This document shows positions 53,501 to 61,200 of a stretch of DNA of 64,000 nt, in pieces. The DNA lies in assembly GCA_013289765.1 (NCBI GenBank), contig JABCZI010000007.1, positions 62,001 through 126,000 of the forward strand, given 5' to 3'. Origin of the DNA: Acidobacteriota bacterium. GTDB lineage: Bacteria; Acidobacteriota; Terriglobia; Terriglobales; Acidobacteriaceae. The notes beneath the pieces are model-generated. The model saw nothing but the letters and a program-made list of their open reading frames with translations. It was not told the origin of the DNA and made no database searches. The position numbers and the translations under genes were made by a program. Position 1 is the stretch's first letter. Every line of letters begins with the position of its first letter.

Positions 53501-54010
53501 GATGCGCTCTGGCAGGTGGAACGCGCCGTGCGCGGATCGGGTCCGCTGCTGGAAAAATTGCCTGAACCCGATTCTCCTTCACCGCTTAAGCCCATGAACT
53601 ACGAAGAGCGCCTGGTTGCCGACTTCCACGGCACCGGCCTTACCGTTGGTCCGCATCCTATGGCGTGCCGTCGCGACTGGCTCAATGCCATGGGAATTCG
53701 CCGCGCCAGCGAACTGCGCGATCTTCCCAGTGGCAAGCGTCTTCGCATCGGAGGTTGCGTTATCACACGCCAGCGCCCTGGAACCGCGAAAGGTTTTGTG
53801 TTTTTAAGCCTGGAAGACGAAACGGGGGTGGCCAATGCGATCATCACACCCGATCTTTTTCACAGCAACCGCCTGCTCCTGGCCTCAGAACGGTTTCTGG
53901 CCATTGAAGGTATCCTGCAGAATCAGGACAATGTGATTTCGGTGAAAGCCGAACGCGTACTTCCCCTATTCGTTACGAAAGCCGAAACTGTCTCGCACGA
54001 TTTTCACTGA
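50531..54010 (+). CDS. dnaE2: Error-prone DNA polymerase III alpha subunit
   Basis: A 1159-residue C-family polymerase. The PHP domain opens YIELHARSAFSFLEGSSLPE, where the metal-binding second His is lost, as in DnaE2. The palm has PDIDLDLPSGDEREKV with the two catalytic Asp, and IIKVDLLGLGMM with the third. QHSGGMVICQGQL, YPHPSLEPVLARTLGVPLFQ and an OB-fold end with FVFLSLEDETGVANAIITP are also typical. It is the mutasome polymerase working with ImuA/ImuB. Three in-frame insertions (about residues 70-103, 837-886 and 950-985) coincide with palindromic repeats and sit where homologues have short loops. They seem tolerated because the frame stays open, but function has not been shown. Confidence 0.93.
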   Translation: MYIELHARSAFSFLEGSSLPEDLAKMCDRLSMPAMALLDTDGVYGAPRFHLAMKKIEIKAHIGAEVSAFLPRNRGGTEENNQQSKFNNQQFTNFSVTPCLGGKFRLPLLVSSRAGYQNICRLITKMKLRAKKGEGAVRKEELEEHAKGLICLTGGADGLLAAALQQGGMEAARKQVEQLVGLFGRNNVYVELQRHFQREEESRNRAAIAIANLLNLPLLATNGVCYATAKDRELCDAFTAIRHHRTLSTAGRLLTRNSERHLKSPQEMQQLFSDLPEAIANTLELSSRLEFTLNDLGYQFPQYPVSEGETMNSFLRDRSWEGFRERYGRATSEMQTRARRQIERELALIEKLNLAGYFLIVWDLVRFCRTENILLQGRGSAANSAVCYALGITAVDPISMELLFERFLSEERGEWPDIDLDLPSGDEREKVIQYVYRRYGERGAAMTANVITYRNKMAAREMGKALGFDPETLGKISAAVATWEFRDENDALDRRFRDAGLDLKHPRLRKYYELCLAVQDMPRHLGQHSGGMVICQGQLDSVVPLEPASMPGRVVVQWDKEDCADMGIIKVDLLGLGMMAVLKDSIELVRKHYPDEVDLAHLPQDDAAVYSALQQADTIGLFQVESRAQMACLPRLRPKRFYDIVVQVAIIRPGPIVGQMVNPFLLRRQGREEVTYPHPSLEPVLARTLGVPLFQEQLLRIAMIAANFSGGEAEDLRRAMGFKRSQARMREIEAKLRSGMTQNGISPKAQEEIILSITSFALYGFPESHAASFALIAYASAYLKCHYLAAFTAALLNNQPMGFYSPATIVKDAQRHGLKTLSVDVMRSEWMCSLEAVPSTEYRVPGKTIPPPEDLLATNNFVIPTPERMQGAKESQSRSVPGTRYSKLAPALRLGLRYVRGLREEAGQALVRERARALFTSIHDLTQRVPELRKDELTTLAEIGALNAIASTQYRVPSKTFAIPSSELTRGTVESRNSILGTRYSQLHRRDALWQVERAVRGSGPLLEKLPEPDSPSPLKPMNYEERLVADFHGTGLTVGPHPMACRRDWLNAMGIRRASELRDLPSGKRLRIGGCVITRQRPGTAKGFVFLSLEDETGVANAIITPDLFHSNRLLLASERFLAIEGILQNQDNVISVKAERVLPLFVTKAETVSHDFH
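50740..50838 (+). repeat. Palindromic element inserted in-frame in dnaE2 (copy A)
   Basis: The left arm ACCACGGAATCGCGGAGGCA and the right arm (TCTCCGTGACTCCGTGTCTC then GGTGGTA) are imperfect reverse complements around a 40 bp AT-rich core with three AATCAACAA-like units. The arms resemble the ACCACCGAGACACGGAG-type dispersed repeats. It encodes residues 70-103 between the conserved HIGAEVSAF and RLPLLVSSR segments. Confidence 0.8.
53041..53188 (+). repeat. Palindromic element inserted in-frame in dnaE2 (copy B)
   Basis: The left arm is built of GTACC[GC]GGTACC-like units (53041-53069) and the right arm GGTACCAGGTACTAGGTACT is its imperfect reverse complement (53167-53186). Between them lies an inner copy with CATTCCGACCCCCGAACGAA and GGAATCTC. 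It encodes about 50 residues (STEYRVPGKT ... GTRYSKL) before PALRLGLRYVRG. Confidence 0.8.
53380..53486 (+). repeat. Palindromic element inserted in-frame in dnaE2 (copy C)
   Basis: The left arm GAGTACCCAGTACCGAGTAC and a right arm with ACTAGGAACTCGTTACTCG are imperfect reverse complements around a core related to that of copy B. It encodes about 36 residues (STQYRVPSKTF ... LGTRYSQL), clearly similar to copy B (STEYRVPGKT ... PGTRYSKL), so the same element entered dnaE2 twice about 340 bp apart. Confidence 0.8.
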
Positions 54011-54027
54011 GACAAGAGCCAGAAGAT

Positions 54028-54645
54028 CTACTGCGGTGCAGGATATTCTTCTTCGCCTTGCCGATTCTCCGGGGAGGCCAGAGGCAGTCGCAGAGCCTCG
54101 CGCATGATGTTGCGCTCCACAGGAGAAAACACGCTCCTGTAGCGAGCAGAATCGATGATTCGCTCCCGATGCTCCGGTGAAAGGATGCTTAGGTGTTCCA
54201 CCGCAGTTCTGATCATGTGCCGGCGCTCGGGTGGGAGCTGTTGCATTTGGGCGTGAATATGAAGCGCCCACTGCTTTTGTTCTGGGGTCAAATGCTCCCA
54301 AGTTTCCATGCGCTTCAGCATGCGCTGCTGTTGTTGCGGGGGAAGGGAAGAGAAATGCCGCAAGCGTTGTCGTAACATTTGCTGCTGTTCCGGCGGCAAA
54401 CGGCGAAATGCGGGATCGCTTTGCAAGGCCCGTTCCTGCTCCCCGGGAGGCACGTTCTTATACCGGCGAAGCCAGTCGCCAGCATGTCCTGGACCCGCAT
54501 AGCGCGCCGGCTGACGATTCTGAATTCGCGGAGCAGGCGGGCGAAAATTGTTATCCTGCTGCGCCCGGCATGGAACTACGAGAGCGGGCGTTAGAGCCAG
54601 CAGAGCCGCCATCATCCATCCGGTTATAGAGTCTTCCCGCCGCAT
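54028..54645 (-). CDS. DUF3106 protein (exported)
   Basis: A 205-residue exported protein with a hydrophobic leader (GWMMAALLALTPALVVPCRA). The body repeats a Gln/Pro/Arg-rich unit (LPPEQQQMLRQRL, LPPQQQQRMLKRM, LTPEQKQWALHIHAQ), matching DUF3106, an all-helical repeat. The pattern of periodic L-x-P-E-x-x-x resembles the Spy/CpxP-like LTxxQ motifs of periplasmic stress proteins, although the family is different. It is the third gene in the operon behind the ECF sigma and anti-sigma genes, so it may sense or respond to envelope stress (inference). Close spacing: about 62 bp. Confidence 0.8.
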   Translation of the reverse strand: MRREDSITGWMMAALLALTPALVVPCRAQQDNNFRPPAPRIQNRQPARYAGPGHAGDWLRRYKNVPPGEQERALQSDPAFRRLPPEQQQMLRQRLRHFSSLPPQQQQRMLKRMETWEHLTPEQKQWALHIHAQMQQLPPERRHMIRTAVEHLSILSPEHRERIIDSARYRSVFSPVERNIMREALRLPLASPENRQGEEEYPAPQ

Positions 54646-54707
54646 GCTCTCGTTCTAGATTTTCTCGGATCCCCGCGTATTTGCAGACTGGAAATTCCGG
54701 TCCCGCT

Positions 54708-55211
54708 CTACGGATTTGCCGTCACATCGTGCTGCACTTCCAGGTCATCCAGCAGATCAAAATCAGAATACAGGTCGTGATTCTTCTCCAGAGACTGCAG
54801 ATCACTCACGGCCGTGCCGGGCCCGATGGATTGCGGCATCGGCAGTTCGACCGTGGCCAAATCCTCCTGCCCCGGCTTGTATATCCGATTGTTTGTAGTA
54901 AAGAACAGACCAACGGCAACCCCGACCAACACCGTGAGCGCCACAGCCAGCGCCGGACGCCGCAACCATCCCCACAGGTCGGCTTGCGGCCTGGCCATCT
55001 CCTCCCGTAGACGCGCTTGCAGACGCACATCAAAATAGGGCGAAGGCTCCGGGGCCTGCCACTCATCCAACAATGCCATCGTCTGCCGAAACTCTTCCAG
55101 CTTCTTGGTGCACCCGCCGCAGCCGGCAAGATGTTCGCCGATCGCGGGGCTAGTCCCCATCAGACCCGATGCCAAATCCGGTATTATTCCGCGAATCTCC
55201 TCGCACTTCAT
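54708..55211 (-). CDS. Zinc-finger anti-sigma factor
   Basis: A 167-residue protein. The N-terminal zinc-finger ZAS domain has Cys3 and H27-x3-C31-x2-C34 (EHLAGCGGC), then a linker, a membrane helix at about residues 86-105 (LAVALTVLVGVAVGLFF) and a 60-residue periplasmic tail. Such proteins bind and inhibit ECF sigma factors until an envelope signal releases them. It begins 53 bp after the sigma gene at 55265, fitting the usual sigma/anti-sigma pair. The periplasmic tail is short and has no recognised sensor domain. Confidence 0.87.
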   Translation of the reverse strand: MKCEEIRGIIPDLASGLMGTSPAIGEHLAGCGGCTKKLEEFRQTMALLDEWQAPEPSPYFDVRLQARLREEMARPQADLWGWLRRPALAVALTVLVGVAVGLFFTTNNRIYKPGQEDLATVELPMPQSIGPGTAVSDLQSLEKNHDLYSDFDLLDDLEVQHDVTANP

Positions 55212-55264
55212 AACCTGTTCCCCTTATTTATTCGTTCCTGCCGCTTCGTCGAAAAGTGCGCATG

Positions 55265-56047
55265 CTAAACAAATTCCTTTAACTGTTCCCGCAAAGTCTC
55301 ATACGCACGAAACAACAACGATTTAGTCGCCGATTCGCTCAATTTCAGTACATCGGCGATCTGTTTGTAATCCATCTGCTGATACTTGTGCATAATCACT
55401 GCCAACTTCTGCCGTTCCGGCAGGGCCTCAACCTTGCTGCGGATCGCCGTCAATCGCTCACGCCGCACCAAAGCTTCTTCGGCGGTGATCGTAGCATCGG
55501 CGACGTCCATGGTCATGCCTGTTTCTTCGTCCGGCTCGTCCAGGCTCAGCGTGACTTCGGGGCGCTCCTTGCGAGTGTCACGCGCGTGGTTGACCGCCAG
55601 ATTAGTCGCAATGCGGTACAGCCACGTGGTGAACTTGGCGCTGGCTTCATAAGTTTCGCGCGAGCGGTACACCCGCAGAAAAACTTCCTGCGCCAGATCT
55701 TCTGTCGCGGCCGCATTGCGCGCCATACGGTACATGAAACTCACCAGCGGCCGCCGGTACTTTTGAACCAGGAAGTCGAAAGCGGCCTGATCTCCGGCCT
55801 TCACCCGCAGCATGACTTCAGCGTCCGTGCAGGTTTCGTCGCCAATGAGTGCAACGGGTAACGGCTCCGCAAGACGCGATCCAAGCCCTGCCAGCAAAAC
55901 GCTGCGGTCCATGGCGGCAGTGCTCACACTGGATCGAACCCCACTGCGGGCGGAAAGTTGCTCCTGCTGCTGTACTTGCGGCTCTTTGGAGGTTCGCAAC
56001 GGCGAGGGGGATGCAGCCGGGTGTGGAGGCTTGGTTTCGTCCGGCAT
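55265..56047 (-). CDS. RNA polymerase ECF sigma factor
   Basis: About 260 residues from ATG 56047; an in-frame start at 56116 adds 23 Arg-rich residues. An N-terminal tail of about 75 Pro/Ser-rich residues precedes the sigma core. Region 2 is VKAGDQAAFDFLVQKYRRPL with ATEDLAQEVFLRVYRSRE and FTTWLYRIATNLAVNHARD. Region 4 is RQKLAVIMHKYQQMDYKQIA and VLKLSESATKSLLFRAYETL, its helix-turn-helix. It likely directs an envelope-stress regulon under control of the adjacent anti-sigma factor. The long N-terminal extension is unusual among ECF factors. Confidence 0.92.
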   Translation of the reverse strand: MPDETKPPHPAASPSPLRTSKEPQVQQQEQLSARSGVRSSVSTAAMDRSVLLAGLGSRLAEPLPVALIGDETCTDAEVMLRVKAGDQAAFDFLVQKYRRPLVSFMYRMARNAAATEDLAQEVFLRVYRSRETYEASAKFTTWLYRIATNLAVNHARDTRKERPEVTLSLDEPDEETGMTMDVADATITAEEALVRRERLTAIRSKVEALPERQKLAVIMHKYQQMDYKQIADVLKLSESATKSLLFRAYETLREQLKEFV

Positions 56048-56390
56048 TGAGGTTACTTTAGGCACAGGGTAACCGCGGCCCGAGACCGCTTCGCCCCGCC
56101 GTCGATAGGCTACCACGCCACCTTGACCCTTCCAAACTCCAGCTAGGGATTCAGTGCCAAGGCCATATAATGTCTATGGCCACGTTTTCGAGGACAGGCC
56201 TGCTGCGATAGCGTCGTTTAAGGTGGACCCGCAACTCAGCGTCAGCTACAAACGACTGTCGGGACAAACCTTAGGCGCGATTTTGGCATCTTTCGTGCGA
56301 ACCATTTTGAGATAGTAGGGCGACACTGTCACCTCTGGCGACTTCTCTGCCTCGTATAGGTTCGCCTTCGAAGATGGTTAGGAACCAAGC
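56048..56390. other. Intergenic region between sigma factor and ABC exporter
   Basis: 343 bp between divergent genes. It holds the promoters of both operons. A TATAAT hexamer lies at 56166-56171 on the plus strand, but no good -35 lies 16-18 bp upstream of it, so I do not call a promoter. A weak AGGAA Shine-Dalgarno precedes the ABC gene. No RNA gene or further open frame was seen. Confidence 0.5.
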
Positions 56391-58211
56391 ATGGCCGAAC
56401 AGGCAAGTTACTGGTCCGGATGGCAAGAGCGTATCTCCGCTCTGGGTAACGTTCCGGCTGTGCTCAAGATTGTGTGGGACTCCGGTCCGCCAGTCGTAAT
56501 CTTCGGGCTGGTTTCACGGTTGTTCTCATCCCTCCTTCCGGTCGTATTGCTCTGGATCACGAAGCTGATCGTGGATCGCATTGTGCACGCGGTGTCCACT
56601 CACCAGCCGGTTCAGCCAGGTTTCTGGTGGCTGGTTGCGGCCGAGTTCACGTTGGCCGTGCTTAACAGTATTCTCCTGCGCAGCATCGACTATTCGGACT
56701 CCTTGCTGGCTGACAAGTACACCCGGCATGTCAGCATTCGAGTGATGAATCACGCTGCCAGCCTGGATCTGATTGCCTACGAGGATCCGGTCTTTTACGA
56801 TCGTCTGGAGCGGGCTCGGGTGCAAGCCACCGACCGGCTGGTGATGATTCAAGCGATTGGCCGTCTCGTGCAACAGGCGATTACGACGATCACACTGTCG
56901 GTGTCGATCATGTTGTTTTCACCCTGGCTGATGCTGTTGCTTGTTGCAGGGGTGCTTCCCGCATTTTTAGGAGAAAGTCACTTCGCTTTTCTGGGGTATG
57001 CCAAGAACTTCCGGCAGACCCCGATGCGGCGTCAACTCGATTACCTACGGGTACTAGGTGGCAGTAAGGAAGCGGCGAAGGAGCTGAAACTCTTCGGGTT
57101 GAAGAATTTCCTGGTGGAGAGATTCACGCGCTTATCCGATGACATCTACAAGCAGAATATCGCGCTGAACCGGCGCAAGCTGATCGCAGGCGCGGCATTG
57201 TCGATGATCGGCACCGCCGGGTACTATTCCGCGTATGTATTTGTAATATGGCGTACCGCGTCGGGTGCGTTGAGCATCGGCTCGATGACCTTCTTGACTT
57301 TAGCCATTCAGCAGGCGAGCAGTAATATTGAGCAGATTTTCTCTACCATCGCGGGCATTGGAGACCAGGCGTTGTTCCTTACGGACCTGTTGGCGTTCTT
57401 CGAAATGAAGCCTACGATCCGCTCCAAGCCGAATGCGTTACCCGCCCCTCGACCTATCATGCGCGGCATCGAATTCCGAAACGTTTCCTTTAGTTATCCG
57501 GGGAATTCACGCCGTGTTCTGGACTCCATAAATTTCCATTTACATACCGGGGAGCGGATGGCGTTGATTGGCGAAAATGGCCAGGGCAAGACCACGATCG
57601 TGAAGCTGATTACCCGCCTTTACGATCCCACGGAAGGACAAATCCTGCTGGATGGCGTTGACCTGCGCGAATACGACCTGGAGGATTTGCATCGTGAGAT
57701 CGGAGTCATTTTTCAGGATTTCATGCGCTATGAGATGACCGCCTTGGAAAACATCGCAGTGGGGCGGATTGAGGAGATCGGCAATCTGGAATTGCTAAAG
57801 AGCGCTGCACAAAAGAGTTTGGCCGATCAGACCATTGGGAGATTACCGCTTGGATACGACCAGATGCTCGGGCGCCGCTTTGAACAAGGAGTTGATCTAT
57901 CGGGCGGGGAATGGCAAAAAGTCGCCCTGGCCCGCGCGTATTTGCGCGACGCGCAGCTCTTGATTCTTGACGAACCAACGGCGGCCCTCGACGCCCGCAG
58001 CGAGTTCGAAGTATTTCACCGGTTTGCGGAACTCACCACGGGGAAGATGGCGCTTTTTATTTCGCATCGGTTCTCAACCGTTCGGTCGGCCGACCGCATC
58101 CTAGTTCTCGCCAACGGCATCATTGCTGAAGAGGGTACGCACGACCAGCTCGCGAGACTGGGAGGGCGATACGCTGAAATGTTTGAGATGCAGGCATCAA
58201 GTTACCGCTAG
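56391..58211 (+). CDS. ABC exporter (fused membrane and ATPase domain)
   Basis: A 606-residue half-transporter. It has six membrane helices in residues 30-320 and an ATPase domain from about 355. Walker A is GENGQGKTT (394-402), with VDLSGGEWQKVALARAYL as signature, LLILDEPTAALD as Walker B and ISHRFSTV as the H-loop. It works as a homo- or heterodimer. It lies 13 bp before the cyclic-glucan-synthase-like gene, the arrangement of ChvA/NdvA exporters with their synthases, so export of the glycan product is likely. The membrane half is not otherwise diagnostic for glucan, lipid or peptide, so substrate assignment depends on the context. Confidence 0.85.
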   Translation: MAEQASYWSGWQERISALGNVPAVLKIVWDSGPPVVIFGLVSRLFSSLLPVVLLWITKLIVDRIVHAVSTHQPVQPGFWWLVAAEFTLAVLNSILLRSIDYSDSLLADKYTRHVSIRVMNHAASLDLIAYEDPVFYDRLERARVQATDRLVMIQAIGRLVQQAITTITLSVSIMLFSPWLMLLLVAGVLPAFLGESHFAFLGYAKNFRQTPMRRQLDYLRVLGGSKEAAKELKLFGLKNFLVERFTRLSDDIYKQNIALNRRKLIAGAALSMIGTAGYYSAYVFVIWRTASGALSIGSMTFLTLAIQQASSNIEQIFSTIAGIGDQALFLTDLLAFFEMKPTIRSKPNALPAPRPIMRGIEFRNVSFSYPGNSRRVLDSINFHLHTGERMALIGENGQGKTTIVKLITRLYDPTEGQILLDGVDLREYDLEDLHREIGVIFQDFMRYEMTALENIAVGRIEEIGNLELLKSAAQKSLADQTIGRLPLGYDQMLGRRFEQGVDLSGGEWQKVALARAYLRDAQLLILDEPTAALDARSEFEVFHRFAELTTGKMALFISHRFSTVRSADRILVLANGIIAEEGTHDQLARLGGRYAEMFEMQASSYR

Positions 58212-58223
58212 GACCACATTAAA

Positions 58224-61200
58224 ATGGCACTAAGTGGGCATCTAGAGTTTTTCAGCGCAGAGACCGAGATTCTGCGCAACCCGATACGTGAAATGGCAAC
58301 GGATACCCGTAACCTGAACTCGAGCGCTACCGAACTGGCCAGCAAGCTGATATGGCTGCCGGACCAGGTTACCGACCAGCCCTACGCTGATCGTTGCCAG
58401 CGGCTGTTCGCCGCCATGAAGCCTTTGCTCGATGCCGTCGCGGCCGTTCGCCCGTCGGAGACTGTTCCGGACGATCTGCGTTTTCTGCGCGAAAACCTTC
58501 TTTTGCTTGAATCAGAATTGGCTGACGCATGTGCATCCTCCACCGTTCCGCAGAAACATCCCCTGGTTCGTACTCCAGACGGTGACGTCGCTCCTCGCGT
58601 CGCTGCCGTGGCTGCGGACTATTTTGCGGCGACTGACTATCAGTTTGATGGCGTAACCTTCACCGAATACCTTCAGGCCTTTCAAGACACGACCGTCCTC
58701 AACATGGCTGAGTTGTGGGCGCTGATTCCCGTCCTCAAACTGGTACTACTCGAACAGGTTGCGAGGCAAGGCAAGCATCTGCTGCAAGATTCAGGCGCAT
58801 CCCAGGATTTCATCAGTCCGATTCGCAGCCTGCGGGAGATCAAGCAAACCACCTGGAGGGTGGTTATTGAGCCACTAATCCGGTTTGATCGGATTCTGCG
58901 CGAAGATCCTGCGGGAGCTTACTCCCACATGGACTACGAGACGCGAGAGTTGTACCGGCAAAAGGTGCTGAATTTTGCCAACCACTCCGATTGCAGCGAA
59001 ATCGAAGTAGCGCGCGAAGTTCTTCGCTTGGCCCATGCGGCACAGAAGCAGCCCAGTACGGACCCTCGAGTGATCCTGCGACGATCACATGTCGGTACTT
59101 ATCTGCTCGAAGAGGGCGCTCGCGAACTTGAGCAGCGGGTGGATTTTCGCGCTCCTTTTATCCAACGCATGCGCGCATTTCTGCGCAGCCATCCGGATGA
59201 GTTTTATCTCCCCGGCATCGCCGTGCTCACGCTGACGATTGTCTTGGGGGTCGTGCTGCTTCTGACTGATCCCTCGACCCCACTGGGCTTGGTGTTGCTT
59301 TCTACCCTGGCGGTATTATTGCCGAGTTCACAAAGTGCGGTCCAGATTGTGAATTATCTGGCGACACTTCTGCTGCCCGCGCAGATTCTTCCCAAACTCG
59401 ATTTCTCCGAGGGCCTCCCTGCCGATTGCGTCACTATGGTGGCGATTCCGACCCTGCTCTTGAACCAGAAGCAGGTGCGGCAATTAGTCGATGACCTCGA
59501 GGTTCGCTTCCTGGGGAACCACGACCCGAATCTTCATTTTTTACTGCTTACCGATCTTCCCGATGCTACGCAGAAGCCGTCCGAAGACAACCCTCTGGTC
59601 GACCTATGTGAGGATCTGATCCGCGAATTGAACGAAAAGTACCGCGGCAAAGAAATGGGATCTTTCTTTTTGCTGCATCGGCACCCCGTTTACAATCCAC
59701 GCGAAAGACTGTGGATGGGTTGGGAACGCAAGCGCGGCAAACTGATGGATTTGAATAATTTGCTGCGCGGGCAATTTGACAGCTTTCCAGTTAAGGTCGG
59801 CGATCTGTCGATTCTCTCCAGCGTTCGTTTCGTCATTACGCTCGATTCCGACACGGAACTGCCTCGCGGTTCAGCCCGCCGCATGGTTGGCACTTTGGCG
59901 CACCCGTTGAACCAGGCGATCCTTGACCCGGAAAGAGGCGTCGTCGTCACCGGTTACGGCATCTTGCAACCCCGGGTCGGAGTAAGCGTTCAAAGTTCCG
60001 CGGCTTCCCGGCTGGCCAGTATTTATTCGGGACAGACCGGTCTCGACATTTACACCCATGCTGCTTCTGACGTGTATCAGGATCTCTATGGCGAAGGCAT
60101 ATTTGTAGGAAAGGGAATCTACGAGGTGGAAACGCTCCACCGCGTGCTGGATCGCCGGTTTCCACGCAACGCTCTGCTAAGTCACGACCTGGTTGAAGGC
60201 GCCTATGCCCGCGCCGGCCTGGTCAGCGACATTCAGGTGATTGAAGATTATCCCTCCCACTACAGCGCTCACAATCGGCGCAAGCATCGGTGGTTAAGAG
60301 GGGATTGGCAAATCGCCGAGTGGCTGCGTCCGCTGGTGCCAGAAGAATCGGGACACAAAGTTCCCAACCCGCTGTCCGTGGTTTCACGGTGGAAGATTCT
60401 CGACAATCTGCGGCGCAGTATGGTGGAACCCGCCTTATTCCTCCTCTTGCTGCTGGGATGGCTCTGCTTGCCGGGAGGGCCTGGGCATTGGACCGTTGCG
60501 ACCATCGCAATCTTGTTCTTGCCCGCATTTTGTCAACTCCTATTCGGGTTTGTAAACGCTGCACTGCAGGGAAGATTTGCAGGCGCCGTCGATGCGTTGA
60601 ACGGTTTTCTGAACGAGAGCGTTTCGGTTTGGTTGATGGTCACTTTCCTCGCTCACCAGGCGCTGTTGTCGATGGATGCGATGGTGCGAACCTTGGTTCG
60701 GCGTATGATCACCCGCCAGAGGCTCTTGCAATGGGAGACCGCAGCGCAAGCGGAATTAGCGGGTTACAAGCGGACCGTGCTGGATATTTACCTCACCTGG
60801 ACTCCGGCGCTCGCGCTAGGAATATTCGCCTTGTTACGTTACGCGCGCCGCAGTGCCATACCCGCGGCCCTGCCGATTCTCTTGCTGTGGGCCTTCAGCA
60901 AGCCTATTTCATTCTGGTTGGACCGGCCCCCTCGAGCTCCCCGCAAACAGGAATCCGAGCGGGATCGGTGGTTGCTCCGCCTCGCTGCGCTCCGAACATG
61001 GCGTTATTTTGCTGAGTTCAGCACCCCGGAGCACCACTGGCTGATTCCAGATAATTTGCAGGAAGACGAAAACAGCGTTCGAGTCGCTGCCCGCATTTCG
61101 CCCACAAATCTGGGATTGCTTTTCAATGCCCGGCAAATTGCGTGTGAATTCGGCTATCTGACAGTCCCGGAATTCGCCCAGCAAACCCTACAAACTTTAA

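Noticed and set aside
56166-56171. TATAAT hexamer as a sigma-70 promoter of the ABC exporter
   Set aside because: There is no acceptable -35 element at 16-18 bp; the nearest TTGACC is 37 bp away. It is also over 200 bp from the start codon.
60290-61015. 241-residue plus-strand frame in the glucan-synthase-like gene
   Set aside because: It is in another frame inside a conserved membrane region of the large gene and has no independent signal or start context.
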